Below, piece after piece: positions 26,024 to 35,031 of a DNA stretch of 64,000 nucleotides (its first letter is position 1; each line of letters starts with the position of its first letter). A model generated the notes under the pieces. The model saw only the letters and a program-made list of their open reading frames with translations, did no database searches and was not told where the DNA came from. Both the position numbers and the translations under genes were made by a program. The stretch spans positions 3,410,001 to 3,474,000 of the forward strand of contig NZ_AP026738.1 of NCBI RefSeq assembly GCF_002157685.2. The letters run 5' to 3'. This DNA is from Comamonas thiooxydans (lineage in GTDB: Bacteria; Pseudomonadota; Gammaproteobacteria; Burkholderiales; Burkholderiaceae_C).

Positions 26024-27757
26024 TCAGAGAGCCAACTGCACCTGGTTGCGGCCTTTGGCCTTAGCTGCGTAGAGGGCGGTGTCGGCACGGCTGAAGAGTT
26101 CGGGCAGCGAGGACTGGAGACCAGCCGGCTGCACCGCAAGACCAAAGCTGGCGCTCAGGTTTAGCATGCTGCCATCGGGCCGGTGCAGCGGCTGCTGCAT
26201 GGCTTGGCGCAAGCGCTCGGCCAGGGCCAGTGCCGCTTTGTCATCGCAATCGGGCAGCAGCGCGATGAACTCCTCGCCACCATAGCGGGCCAGCAGATCG
26301 CCTCTGCGCAGTTGGGCCTGCGCGAGTTGCGCCGCATGCTGTAGCAACTGGTCGCCGGTCTCGTGACCATGCTGATCGTTGATGCGCTTGAAATGGTCCA
26401 AATCGAACAGCATCAGCGCCAGCGGCCAACGATGACGTTCGGCCTGGGCCAGTTGGGCCGGCGCCTGATCGTCGAAGGCACGGCGATTCATCAGCCCGGT
26501 CAGATGGTCGCGGTGGCTGAGCTGGCGAAGCTCGGTAATCAGGGCCTCGCGCTCGGCCTCCAGCTCCTGGGTTCGTTGCAGGCTGGCCTGCAACGCATGC
26601 ACTGCGGCCTGCAGCTCGCCGATCTCGTCGCTGCGCTGGACCGCAGGTAGCTGCCGGTTCAGCCGGCCACGCATCAGTTCCATCATATGCTGGGTGATGA
26701 GCAGCAGGGGCGACAGCACACGGCGGCGCAGCGTGATGAAAACGCCAACCTCCAGCACCAGGATGCAGCATCCAATCAGCGCGTTTACGCGCAGCCGCCG
26801 CCAGGCTGCCGCCACCTTCTCCAGCGTCTGTTCGCGGCCTACCTCGTGCAGAGTGTCCCGCAGATCGACGATGCTGCGCATCCCCGGGACATGGCGGGAG
26901 ACAAACTGTGCCGAGTCCATGCCATAGGGCAGGCCGGCAAGGCCTCGAGCGGTAATTTCGGCGATAAAGGGCAAACTTTGACCGAAATAGCGTTCCTGCT
27001 GGGCCTGCAGCGCGGCGTCAATGCGCGGATCAGAGAGGCTGGTGCGCGCCTTTACATCCAGCAGAGCCTTGAGCTGCTCGATGCGGCCGAGCATTCGAGG
27101 AATGCCGTCGCGCTCTTGCGGGCCGAGGGGCGAACCGCTGGCCAGCGGCGCGGTGAATTGCGAGCCCAAGCGGCCAGCATGCTCACGCAGCTCAGCGGCG
27201 TAGCGCGCGCCAACCAGCGGCAGCGACAGGCTGGGATGGATGCGCTCGGCACTGGCCGAAAGCAGGGTAATCGCCTCTAGCACCGTGTCGACGACCTCGA
27301 ACATCTGGTCGATGACCTGACGGGTGCGGCGTTTATCGACGGCCGCGCGCTCAGCCTGGGGAAGGGCCGCCACCCGCTCAAGCTCTTGCCGGGCTGCCTG
27401 CATCTGCGTGCGCGCCCGCTCCAACACCGGCAGGGCAGTCAGCAGCTCGGCTTCCTCACGTCGGCGCAGCCGCGTCAGCGCCACATCGAAGGCCGCATCG
27501 GTCTCCAACTGGAACTGCGTCAGGCGCTTGCGCAAAACGTCCGAGGGCGGATCGTTGAGTACCGGGATAGCAGGACCTCGCTCGGCCGAGGCGTGTTCGG
27601 CGACCTTCATGGCAGCATAGGCCAGCTCCATCGCCTCCAGTCCGAATTCAGCACGGCGCACGTCCTGCCAGTCGGTCCACATAGTGCGCACCAGCATCAA
27701 CGAGACCAGACTAAGCAACAGCACAGTGGTGCAAAGGAAAAGACGGCTCAGGCGCAT
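26024..27757 (-). CDS. Membrane-bound diguanylate cyclase (GGDEF)
   Basis: A 577-residue protein; the start at 27757 (MRLSRLFLCTTVLLLSLVSL) places a membrane helix at the N-terminus. A periplasmic helical sensor region of about 300 residues follows, then a second membrane helix (IGCCILVLEVGVFITL), a HAMP-like linker with a coiled coil (AAVHALQASLQRTQELEAEREAL), and the GGDEF domain. The active site is YGGEEF, and RRGD five residues earlier matches the inhibitory RxxD site. It should make c-di-GMP and be product-inhibited. No EAL domain. Neighbours give no clue to the signal. Frame open upstream to 27889. Confidence 0.88.
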   Translation of the reverse strand: MRLSRLFLCTTVLLLSLVSLMLVRTMWTDWQDVRRAEFGLEAMELAYAAMKVAEHASAERGPAIPVLNDPPSDVLRKRLTQFQLETDAAFDVALTRLRRREEAELLTALPVLERARTQMQAARQELERVAALPQAERAAVDKRRTRQVIDQMFEVVDTVLEAITLLSASAERIHPSLSLPLVGARYAAELREHAGRLGSQFTAPLASGSPLGPQERDGIPRMLGRIEQLKALLDVKARTSLSDPRIDAALQAQQERYFGQSLPFIAEITARGLAGLPYGMDSAQFVSRHVPGMRSIVDLRDTLHEVGREQTLEKVAAAWRRLRVNALIGCCILVLEVGVFITLRRRVLSPLLLITQHMMELMRGRLNRQLPAVQRSDEIGELQAAVHALQASLQRTQELEAEREALITELRQLSHRDHLTGLMNRRAFDDQAPAQLAQAERHRWPLALMLFDLDHFKRINDQHGHETGDQLLQHAAQLAQAQLRRGDLLARYGGEEFIALLPDCDDKAALALAERLRQAMQQPLHRPDGSMLNLSASFGLAVQPAGLQSSLPELFSRADTALYAAKAKGRNQVQLAL

Positions 27758-27920
27758 AGCGCCCAATATTGTCGGCGCAGCCGCTACGCTACTGTTGCGC
27801 TTATTCCTCCACCAGCCCGGAAACTCCCGGCCGATGCGAAAGTGGCGCTCAATCTTGATCTCTGACGGGGTGTTGTTGCGGTTGCACATACGTACAGACT
27901 AGCAAGTCGGATTTCTCTAA

Positions 27921-28190
27921 TGCTGTGTAAATAAACAGTATAAAAATGGGGTTCACATTCACATCGAACATCACTACAACTGGCGCTTTCAAGACAAGCT
28001 CGGTAAGTGGCGCACCACCAGGCATCTCTGCTCCGAGGAGATGATTAAAAAGGAACATCCAGAAGCCACCCCGGTTGAGGGAACTCTCACAGTCATAGAG
28101 GTGACTGGCACGCTGAACGAAAACTGGCTAGGCACACACAAAAACACAATGTCAGGTGTAATGCGCAAGCCGAATAGTGATGATGCTTGA
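27921..28190 (+). pseudogene. Remnant of a short unknown coding region
   Basis: An open frame of 90 codons ending at TGA 28190 that lacks ATG, GTG or TTG near its beginning. The readable product (HYNWRFQDKLGKWRTTRHLC, EEMIKKEHPEATPVEGTLTV) looks like a real small hypothetical protein of Burkholderiales. The absence of a start codon suggests a truncated gene. It sits between the diguanylate cyclase and the GNAT gene, with about 160 bases either side showing nothing. Confidence 0.35.
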
Positions 28191-28354
28191 TGAGGACGTG
28201 CCCTCTGTTGTGTACTCCAGGCCGATATGGCTTTCCCAATGAGCGCTGCCCTGCAAACCACCAAGAGCTGCCTGTCAGTAGAAGACGCAGCAGCCAGCCA
28301 GCACCGCTTTGATATGCTATTGCGAGTCGATAGACAAACATATTTAGCTTCAGC

Positions 28355-28846
28355 ATGATCTTGGAATTCAAGCGCCTTACAGAAATCGACCTGATAGACA
28401 TCATTTCGCTCAACAACAATCCCGATGTGCTACGGCAAATGCCGCTTGGAAGTGCAAATTTCGATCTTTCGAAGGCAAAAGAATGGGTCCAGCAAAAAGA
28501 CGTACAGTGGCAACAATATGGCTACGGTCCGTGGGCATTTCTAATTAATCAGAAATTTGCTGGTTGGGGTGGCCTGCAATACGAGAAAGGCGATGCGGAC
28601 CTGGCTTTAGTGCTTCATCCTGATTTTTGGGGGAGTGGAAAAGCGATTTATCACGAGATCGTTAAACGGGCATTCACCTCTCTGAGGCTGGAGTCCATCA
28701 CAATTCTGCTTCCCCCCTCAAGGACAAAAATCAAAGGGATTTTCAGGCTAGGCTTCCAGCCTGACGGCGAAGTAAACATTGAAGGTACTCGCTTTCAGCG
28801 TTTTCGCCTTTATGCGCCCAACGGCCCCGTTCCGTCAGTTAGCTGA
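28355..28846 (+). CDS. GNAT-family N-acetyltransferase (RimJ/RimL-like)
   Basis: A 163-residue acetyltransferase with the RimJ/RimL-type pattern: ILEFKRLTEIDLIDIISLNNNPDVLRQMP at the start, KEWVQQKDVQWQQYGYGPWAF, then ADLALVLHPDFWGSGKA (acetyl-CoA loop, less glycine-rich than usual). The C-terminus KIKGIFRLGFQPDGE matches the GFxxxG end of the family. Target amine unknown. It stands alone, with remnants upstream and a doubtful convergent frame downstream. Confidence 0.75.
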   Translation: MILEFKRLTEIDLIDIISLNNNPDVLRQMPLGSANFDLSKAKEWVQQKDVQWQQYGYGPWAFLINQKFAGWGGLQYEKGDADLALVLHPDFWGSGKAIYHEIVKRAFTSLRLESITILLPPSRTKIKGIFRLGFQPDGEVNIEGTRFQRFRLYAPNGPVPSVS

Positions 28847-29075
28847 GCAGAGTGCCTGAAGTCGGCCCCGCCTCAAACACACGCACAGTCGCCAACCTAA
28901 GCAGTTGCGCCGCCTCCCATATTGCCCCCCGCCAGCCACTGGTCACATCCTGCATCTCGATCGTGATCACGCTGCGCTTGTCCTGCTGGTCCGTCGGCAG
29001 CCTGTGGTCTGACTTGTGCATGCAACTCATCGAGGGACGAGAGTCGGTATTGAGACTAGATAGCAAATGAAGCAT
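28839..29075 (-). CDS. Doubtful small frame (78 aa)
   Basis: The C-terminal half (DKRSVITIEMQDVTSGWRGA, then AAQLLRLATVRVFEAG) has protein-like composition, but the N-terminal part does not, and no ribosome binding site is obvious. It overlaps the GNAT stop by eight bases on the other strand. It may be a fragment of a larger lost gene. No family recognised. Confidence 0.2.
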   Translation of the reverse strand: MLHLLSSLNTDSRPSMSCMHKSDHRLPTDQQDKRSVITIEMQDVTSGWRGAIWEAAQLLRLATVRVFEAGPTSGTLLS

Positions 29076-29091
29076 GTATAGAGTGATCTAG

Positions 29092-30405
29092 TCAACGAAA
29101 CTCGAAGTGCTCCCTGTGCAATTGCCAGCTAGCAGTTGGCAACGATTGCTCCAGTGCTTGCTCCAACTGCTTGCCCATGGAAGCTGGGCCACAGAACCAC
29201 ACCTGCAATGGCTTGTCGGCCTGATAACGTTGAAGCACCTCTTTGGGCGTCCAGCGATGGCCGTCGGCAAAGATATCCAGATGCACATCGGGATGAAGCG
29301 TCGCAGCCTCTTCCAGAGCTTGAGCAAGAGGATCGGTCGCATGCTGGCAGGCGTATTGCAGCCAGGCCTGTGGGGCATGGCCGTCATGGTGAAGCTGGCC
29401 TAGCCAGGAAAGAAAAGGAGTCGCGCCAACGCCTGCGCCAACCCATACATGCACGGCACCATCGTCGTGATCTGGAGGCACAAAGCGGCCATAAGGACCG
29501 TCCAGCTCCACAACGATGCCGGGCTGCAGACGCTCGGGCAGGCTGCGAGTCCAGTCGCCCAATTGTTTGATGTGAAAGCGCACGACATGATCTTGCTGAT
29601 CCGCATCGGACAGCGTGAACGGGTGCGCCTCTTTCTCCCCTGGCAGGCGCAAAAAGGCGAATTGCCCCGCAGCATGGCCTGGCCAGGAATCATCCATACG
29701 GCATTGCACCTCCAGCACATCACCGAGCTGCGTGCATGACAGTACGGTGCCCGCATGGGGATAGCGCGATCGCAGGTCACGCACCAGTTGCATCACGGCG
29801 GCAACGACGCCGAGGGCCATTGTCAACGCCAGCAGCCAGCCGCCCACTCCGCTCCAATAGCCAGGAGGAGTCAGCACAATGCCATGAAACACCAGTATCA
29901 GATATGCCAGAGGCATGAATCGATGAAACCAGTACCAGCGTTTGTAGGGAACTGCGCGACGAGCCAGCGTAATGACCAGCATCAGGATCAATGCATAAAA
30001 GGTCCATTCGCCCAAGGTTTTGGCATAGGGCTTTAGGAGGCTGACCCACTCGGGCACGGGCACCTTGGTCAGCCTGCCAGTGCTGCCAATAGCCGTCGCG
30101 ATGAGGGGCTTGGACTGCTTGACCAGCCAATGCGCCAAGCTCAACGCAATGGCAATGATGCCCAGCCATTTGTGCAAACGGTAGGCCTTATCCATGCCAC
30201 CCAAAGGCGACTCCACCCAGCGAGGGCGCAACGCCAAGACCATGATGGCCGTCATGGCCCCCAAAGCCAGAATACCGGTCAGAAGCATGCCTTCTTGGCG
30301 TGCCACCCACAAAAAATCACCCGAAGGGGATGGCGACAACCAAAAAGCCTCGACGGCCCAGATCACAAAGAAAGAAGTTAGAACAAGAAAAATAGAACGG
30401 CGCAT
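29092..30405 (-). CDS. Ferric reductase-like transmembrane flavocytochrome
   Basis: A 437-residue protein beginning at ATG 30405 (MRRSIFLVLTSFFVIWAVEA). The N-terminal half has about six membrane helices with paired haem-ligand histidines (YRLHKWLGIIAIALSLAHWL and WFHRFMPLAYLILVFHGIVL). The C-terminal half is a ferredoxin-NADP reductase module with AGQFAFLRLPGEKEAHPFTL (FAD) and VWVGAGVGATPFLSWL (NAD(P)H), ending in a typical EHFEF tail. It moves electrons across the inner membrane from NAD(P)H to an external acceptor such as ferric iron. An FNR-like sequence with one mismatch (TTGATGTCAATGAA, 30544-30557) lies about 140 bases upstream. Confidence 0.85.
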   Translation of the reverse strand: MRRSIFLVLTSFFVIWAVEAFWLSPSPSGDFLWVARQEGMLLTGILALGAMTAIMVLALRPRWVESPLGGMDKAYRLHKWLGIIAIALSLAHWLVKQSKPLIATAIGSTGRLTKVPVPEWVSLLKPYAKTLGEWTFYALILMLVITLARRAVPYKRWYWFHRFMPLAYLILVFHGIVLTPPGYWSGVGGWLLALTMALGVVAAVMQLVRDLRSRYPHAGTVLSCTQLGDVLEVQCRMDDSWPGHAAGQFAFLRLPGEKEAHPFTLSDADQQDHVVRFHIKQLGDWTRSLPERLQPGIVVELDGPYGRFVPPDHDDGAVHVWVGAGVGATPFLSWLGQLHHDGHAPQAWLQYACQHATDPLAQALEEAATLHPDVHLDIFADGHRWTPKEVLQRYQADKPLQVWFCGPASMGKQLEQALEQSLPTASWQLHREHFEFR

Positions 30406-30604
30406 GAGAGCACTCCAATTCGCTCGAATCCTGCAGCAACCGGATAAATAAACAGGTATGGGCTTAACGCATACATAAATGGCTACATCGACTCCATAAC
30501 GGCAGACCAGAATTTCTGCTTTGCGGTTCAAGCTGCTTTTAGATTGATGTCAATGAAGCTAACCTGGCTTCAGGATTAGCTGCTTGCCATAGGTCAAGCC
30601 AGGC

Positions 30605-30814
30605 TCAACGGCGAGTATTGCGGCGCTCCAGCTCACCCATGTAGGTGTTCACATACAGCGTCATGTCATGCCCCTTGGAATTCCAGAACTCGGCTTTGTA
30701 TCGGCTATTACTCCATCCAATCTCGCGAATTTGATCGTACCCGGCCGCATGTAACTTGTCATATCTCTCTCGCACGCTCAGCGCTGTGGCCAAGGAAGTG
30801 GCAGCAGGCTCCAA
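30605..30814 (-). CDS. Small PepSY-like protein or fragment
   Basis: Sixty-nine residues; YDKLHAAGYDQIREIGWSNS followed by YKAEFWNSKGHDMTLYVNTYMGEL resembles one PepSY repeat (the DIREIEW and LYVDPxTGE pattern). No signal peptide is seen, and the N-terminal MEPAATSLATALSVRER is not typical, so the 5' end may be lost. PepSY domains usually sit in the periplasm and bind or inhibit. Could be a truncated gene. Confidence 0.45.
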   Translation of the reverse strand: MEPAATSLATALSVRERYDKLHAAGYDQIREIGWSNSRYKAEFWNSKGHDMTLYVNTYMGELERRNTRR

Positions 30815-31155
30815 TCTCTGTGCATAGAAGAATCTCGCTTGCTTTCATTGTTTGAAAGATGACGTGAAGCCCGCATGAATTCGCCATTCATCAAAAGTTC
30901 ATCTACTTTAGGAGCTACGGCAGTTCACACTGGCCAAGCCCAATGAGCTGTGGGGCGTGATGATTGCGGTCGACGGGACGGAAATGCCTTTGTTCGAAGG
31001 CTACTAAAGCGGCCACTAGCTATAGCTTCAAGGTACACGTAAAAAAATTTGCACTGGGTGCATCCAAACATCGATCTCGTGGGTAGTACCTGCAGCAACG
31101 CAAAAAATGTGCTGCTTCAGTGAATCCTTCCAACCGATCTAATTGGAGAATCTCA
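30815..31155. other. Intergenic stretch before DUF3455 gene
   Basis: No supported gene. A short open reading on the plus strand (LAKPNELWGVMIAVDGTEMP near 30940-31005) looks like a stray coding fragment without start or family. The last 60 bases should carry the promoter of the DUF3455 gene. Confidence 0.3.
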
Positions 31156-31731
31156 ATGTCGACCACTCGCTTCGCATACCGCCTCGCCGCCTTTGCTGCC
31201 GTCACTTCCGCTGCAGCCCTGCTCGCTGCATGCGGCTCGATGAAGTCACCAGCCAGCAACTTCTCTCAGGCTTCACTGCCTGCTCCCATCCAGGTTCCCG
31301 CCGGTCACAAGGTAGCCTGGGAAACGGTTGGCAGTGGCGACATCACCTATGAGTGCCGGGACAAGGCCAATGCACCTGGCCAAACCGAATGGGTCTTTGT
31401 TGGTCCCGATGCGGTGTTGAAAGATCGCTCCGGCAAGACTGTGGGCCGCTACTACGGACCTCCCGCAACCTGGGAAGCCAATGACGGATCCAAGCTCACA
31501 GCTACGCAACTCGCAGTAGCACCCTCCAGCCCTGGCAGCTTGCCCTATCAGTTGGTAAAGGCCAATCCCGCCATGGGGGCCGGCGCGCTGGTAGACGTGA
31601 GCTACATTCAGCGCGTCGCACTCCAAGGGGGTGTTGCCCCTGCAGACAAACCCTGCACCACCGCCACCAAAGGCCAGAAGACCATGGTCAAGTACCAGGC
31701 CGACTACATCTTCTGGAAACCCACGATGTAA
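31156..31731 (+). CDS. DUF3455 lipoprotein
   Basis: A 191-residue protein. The start at 31156 (MSTTRFAYRLAAFAAVTSAA) gives a lipoprotein signal with lipobox LLAAC. The rest is the DUF3455 domain: PAGHKVAWETVGSGDITYEC, TEWVFVGPDAVLKDRSGKTVGRYYGPPATWEANDGS and DVSYIQRVALQGGVAP, with a beta-sheet-rich extracytoplasmic character. Function unknown. It lies just upstream of an ECF sigma/anti-sigma pair on the same strand with a 66-base gap, and DUF3455 and fasciclin genes flanking such a pair suggest a shared envelope-stress regulon. That link is inference. Confidence 0.8.
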   Translation: MSTTRFAYRLAAFAAVTSAAALLAACGSMKSPASNFSQASLPAPIQVPAGHKVAWETVGSGDITYECRDKANAPGQTEWVFVGPDAVLKDRSGKTVGRYYGPPATWEANDGSKLTATQLAVAPSSPGSLPYQLVKANPAMGAGALVDVSYIQRVALQGGVAPADKPCTTATKGQKTMVKYQADYIFWKPTM

Positions 31732-31797
31732 GGCTTTGCAACGGCATGACTAGAATGGTCGGAGGATTTATCTCTATTTCCTTCTGACCTTCTATTT

Positions 31798-32376
31798 GTG
31801 CCGCCTGCTGCCGCCCTCCAAGACGACGCTTTCGACCATGACGCTGCGCTTCAGGCCTGTGCGCGAGGTGATCGCGAAGCCCTGCGCAGCATCTATGAGC
31901 GCGAAACACGCTATCTGCTGGGTGTTGCTCTCAGAATAGTTCGTGACCGCGCTACGGCAGAGGATGTGCTTCACGACGCTTTTGTGTCAATCTGGGAGCG
32001 TGCATCGAGCTTCGACGCCAGCCGTGGTGCTGGCCGAGGCTGGATTTACAGCATCGTAAGACATGCTGCACTGAATCGAGTGCGCGATAGCGCGCGAGAG
32101 ACCATGTTGGATGAACCAGCTACAGCGCACCTGGATGCACAAGCGGCTTTTGCGGCCTGGCAGGAAAGTGGTGATGAGGTTGCACGACAGGCCTCACTTG
32201 GCCGTCTGGGGCATTGCCTTGATGGCTTGGAGCCAGCGCGCCGCGCCTGCCTGTTGCACGCCTATGTGGACGGCTGCAGCCATAGCGAAATTGCCGAGCG
32301 GGTCAAAGCCCCCCTGGGCACAGTCAAGGCCTGGATTCAGCGAGGACTGCGGGCACTGCGGGAATGCATGCAATGA
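31798..32376 (+). CDS. ECF-type sigma-70 factor (RpoE/SigK-like)
   Basis: A 192-residue sigma factor starting at GTG 31798. Region 2 (DREALRSIYERETRYLLGVALRIVRDRATAEDVLHDAFVSIWERASSF) and region 4 (GLEPARRACLLHAYVDGCSHSEIAERVKAPLGTVKAWIQRGLRAL) are both complete, with the short linker of ECF factors. The stop overlaps the anti-sigma start by four bases (ATGA). In family terms it is held by the RskA-like partner encoded next and released by an envelope or oxidative signal. Confidence 0.88.
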   Translation: MPPAAALQDDAFDHDAALQACARGDREALRSIYERETRYLLGVALRIVRDRATAEDVLHDAFVSIWERASSFDASRGAGRGWIYSIVRHAALNRVRDSARETMLDEPATAHLDAQAAFAAWQESGDEVARQASLGRLGHCLDGLEPARRACLLHAYVDGCSHSEIAERVKAPLGTVKAWIQRGLRALRECMQ

Positions 32377-33101
32377 GCAGCGAAACCCAACAACCACAAC
32401 CTCCAGACGACCTGCATACACAGGCCGGAGAGTATGTATTGGGCACACTCGATGCAGGCCAGCGTCGCTCTATTGAAGCGCGCCTTCCCTACGAGCCCGC
32501 CCTGCGCGCAGCTGTGGACGAATGGGAGCAGCGCTTGTTGCCGCTGACCACGCTAGCCGAGCCTGTGGAGCCAGGAGCCAGCCTCTGGCAGCGGATCGCC
32601 GCAAGCATCGCGCCAACGAGTCGCCCTCGAGGCGTGCCAGCTCGAGTACGCTGGTGGCAATGGGACAGCCTCGCTCTATGGCGCGGACTGACAGGCACTG
32701 GCTTCGCGGCTGCCGCAGTGCTAGCGGCAGTCCTTGTAGCGCGCGAGGCTCCTTCTCCGGCTGCACCACGCTATTTTGTGGTGCTGGCAGCACCTCAAAG
32801 TCAGTCCCCTGGCTGGCTCGTGCAGGCCCAGACAGAAGGCAGACTGCGCCTGGTGCCACTAGGCACCGATAACGTTCCCGCGGAAAAATCCCTGCAATTC
32901 TGGACCAAGGCTGATGGCTGGAGCGCTCCAGTATCGCTTGGCCTCGTAAAGCCAGGCGAGGCCATAGAGGTTCCAGTGGACAAGCTCCCCCCCCTACAGC
33001 CCAATCAATTGTTTGAGCTGACCCTGGAACCCTATGGCGGCTCCCCGATTGGGCGACCCACTGGCCCCATCCAGTTCATTGGCCGAGCCGTCCAGATCTA
33101 G
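32373..33101 (+). CDS. RskA-family anti-sigma factor
   Basis: A 242-residue protein. The ATG at 32373 overlaps the sigma stop; an ATG nine bases upstream is possible. The N-terminal cytoplasmic domain (TQAGEYVLGTLDAGQRRSIEARLPYEPALRAAVDEWEQRL) is of the anti-sigma ZAS type without the HxxxCxxC zinc motif. One membrane helix follows (GTGFAAAAVLAAVLVA, about residue 115). The rest is the periplasmic RskA domain (SPGWLVQAQTEGRLRLVPLG, ending in the GRPTGPIQFIGRA motif). It should sequester the sigma factor until regulated proteolysis. Confidence 0.86.
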   Translation: MSSETQQPQPPDDLHTQAGEYVLGTLDAGQRRSIEARLPYEPALRAAVDEWEQRLLPLTTLAEPVEPGASLWQRIAASIAPTSRPRGVPARVRWWQWDSLALWRGLTGTGFAAAAVLAAVLVAREAPSPAAPRYFVVLAAPQSQSPGWLVQAQTEGRLRLVPLGTDNVPAEKSLQFWTKADGWSAPVSLGLVKPGEAIEVPVDKLPPLQPNQLFELTLEPYGGSPIGRPTGPIQFIGRAVQI

Positions 33102-33308
33102 GACTTCTGCCGCTCGAGGGTTGATGAGCCACTTGCCGGCATCTCCAAAAGCAAACATTGCGGCCGCCATAGGCAACCTTGCCTTACACCCGTGCACCCA
33201 TCGAATCGACAGCAGAAAATAAATAGCGAAATTCAATGAATCCAGATAGGGAGTGGTTGCGTATTCCTTTCAGCCGGCATTTTTCGGCTTGTACATCAAG
33301 GAGCATCC

Positions 33309-33872
33309 ATGTTCTCGATTCAATCTGCACGCAAGTTGGCCTCATTCAGCCTGGCTATCTCGATGTCTGCTGTATCCATTTCGGCAATGGCTGATGTGAT
33401 GGTGGGTGGCGCCCCCATGCTGCCCTCCAAGGACATCATAGACAACGCTGTCAATTCCAAGGATCACACTACGCTGGTCGCGGCGGTCAAAGCTGCTGGC
33501 CTCGTCGATACGCTCAAGGGCCCCGGTCCATTTACCGTCTTTGCGCCCACCAATGCCGCATTTGATGCTCTTCCCGCGGGTACCGTCGATACGCTGCTCA
33601 AGCCTGAAAACAAAGACACGCTGACAACAATCCTCACATACCACGTCGTTCCGGGTAAATGGGATGCCGCAGCACTCAGCAAGATGATCAAGGACGGCAA
33701 AGACAAGGCCATGATCAAAACAGTCAGTGGCGGCACCCTGACGGCGAAGGCAAGCGGTAAGAAAATCATGCTGACGGATGAAAAAGGAGGCACGGCCACA
33801 GTGACCATTCCTAACGTGTATCAATCCAATGGCGTGATTCACGTAATCGACAAGGTATTGCTACCAAAATAA
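33309..33872 (+). CDS. Secreted fasciclin (FAS1) domain protein
   Basis: A 187-residue protein with a signal peptide (MFSIQSARKLASFSLAISMS, cleavage near AMA) and one FAS1 domain with both conserved boxes: H1 GPFTVFAPTNAAFDALPAGT, and H2 with YHVVPGK ahead of it and NGVIHVIDKVLLPK at the end. FAS1 proteins are exported adhesion or envelope proteins. A good AAGGAG ribosome binding site precedes the ATG. It lies 207 bases downstream of the anti-sigma gene and probably has its own promoter, possibly one read by the ECF factor. Confidence 0.88.
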   Translation: MFSIQSARKLASFSLAISMSAVSISAMADVMVGGAPMLPSKDIIDNAVNSKDHTTLVAAVKAAGLVDTLKGPGPFTVFAPTNAAFDALPAGTVDTLLKPENKDTLTTILTYHVVPGKWDAAALSKMIKDGKDKAMIKTVSGGTLTAKASGKKIMLTDEKGGTATVTIPNVYQSNGVIHVIDKVLLPK

Positions 33873-34106
33873 ACGCCAGCCTGCAGCTGGAGGCTCTGAT
33901 CAGGCATCTAGCTGCGGATAGGGGATACATCAATTGAGACCGACTCCAGCACCACTGACGGCATGATCCCAACCACGACATATCAATGAGATGCGTGGGA
34001 GTACGTTGAGCACCCCAGCAAAGATCAATGTAACTACTCTGTGGATCCTACGACTAGACAGGCAAACTAACGTGGTAGAAAAAGCTCAAACCGATTTGAG
34101 GGAAAA

Positions 34107-34385
34107 ATGCTGGCACGCCCTATTACCTACCACCTCGAAATTACACAGGGTTTAATTAAGAATAATCCGGTCGTTCATCTTGAGTCATCATCACCATTTC
34201 AACCCTTCTCCGTCGGAGACAAGATGAGTTGGAATGGATTCAGAGACGCGATGTGGCATCCTGAGCCACAGACAGGACAGTTGCTGCGTATCACGGATGT
34301 ACTCCACTTTATTTGGGATATACGTGGCTCGAACATCGGTCACAAAATTCGTCTGTGCGTCGAAATATGCAATGTCGAAGACTAG
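34107..34385 (+). CDS. Small hypothetical protein (92 aa)
   Basis: Soluble, strand-rich protein: PITYHLEITQGLIKNNPVVHLE, PFSVGDKMSWNGF, QLLRITDVLHFIWDIRGSNI, HKIRLCVEICNVED. The pattern suggests a small beta-barrel-like domain. No family is recognised with certainty, but the regular alternation and lack of low complexity argue for a real gene. It stands alone in a lower-GC stretch between the fasciclin gene and the IS3 element, which hints at transfer. Confidence 0.5.
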   Translation: MLARPITYHLEITQGLIKNNPVVHLESSSPFQPFSVGDKMSWNGFRDAMWHPEPQTGQLLRITDVLHFIWDIRGSNIGHKIRLCVEICNVED

Positions 34386-34861
34386 CCAATACACCACCGA
34401 ACCAAACGTCTTCGATTTCTTCAGCATTTAGCCTTCTAGGCGGATTTTTCCAGTCTGATGCGCTTGCGCGATGAGCTACCTGCATGCGGCAGGGCCTTAC
34501 CGGTGCCACCACAGCGCGGAAATGTATGCTCAAACGCATTTCGTAATGTATTGAGCTGCAAAAGCCCGCCCTTCTTGAAATTATTCCGGTAGCATTCGCG
34601 TTGGGCCCAGCTAGTAGGACGTAGATGGAGCCTCTTTACGCCACCCACAAGGTGGCTTTTTTCCCTGAACTCAGGGTCATCTAGCGGGGCTGCTCGAGCA
34701 TGTACGGCAACTAAGGCATTCCCCTGGGCTACCGTCAATTGGTAGTGCAGCACGGCTTCCGCGTCGTAAGCGACAGTGGCCACACCAGATGGCACAGTAC
34801 CTTTCATTAACCCAAGTGCGCATTGATTGCCTGACCATCATCGGGCCACTACCCTACCATC
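34386..34861. other. Intergenic stretch, no supported protein gene
   Basis: About 480 bases. The minus-strand frame at 34436-34807 lacks family features. The clear signal is the intrinsic terminator at 34640-34662, followed by the structured element from 34862. Possibly the site of small-RNA type transcripts. Confidence 0.35.
34640..34662 (+). terminator. Intrinsic terminator
   Basis: GCCACC-CACAA-GGTGGC followed by six T residues: a 6-bp GC-rich stem, 5-base loop and U tract on the plus strand. It could end the transcript of the 92-residue gene (34107) or a short RNA. Confidence 0.7.
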
Positions 34862-34982
34862 TACCTGTTTAAGCCGGGCTTGGGGTGTCCTCTCCTCCCG
34901 ACATTCCTTCTTCCCCAGACGTGATCCGAAAGGTCACCGGCTCTTTATCTGAGCACAACTACCTCTTGATGAGGTAGTTGTG
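34862..34982 (+). repeat. Structured element, copy A, ending in a 12-bp hairpin
   Basis: The stretch from TACCTGTTTAAGCCGGGCTT through GTGATCCGAAAGGTCAC to CGGCTCTTTAT resembles 37252-37325 in order and spacing. It contains a small hairpin (GTGA...TCAC around CCGAAAGG) whose outer pair is changed but still paired in the other copy. It ends in a perfect 12-bp stem at 34954-34982 (CACAACTACCTC, loop TTGAT, GAGGTAGTTGTG). The IS3 element is inserted directly behind this stem. Confidence 0.4.
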
Positions 34983-35031
34983 CGTTCGACGTCCCCCATT
35001 TTCAGTAGCACGGGGCTTTGGAGTCCGGGGA

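Noticed and set aside
26687..27280. Long plus-strand frames opposite the diguanylate cyclase
   Set aside because: High-GC shadow frames antisense to a complete GGDEF protein; rich in Gln, Arg and His without motifs.
34436..34807. Minus-strand open frame of 123 codons
   Set aside because: Composition and pattern are not protein-like, it overlaps the terminator at 34640 and has no ribosome binding site.
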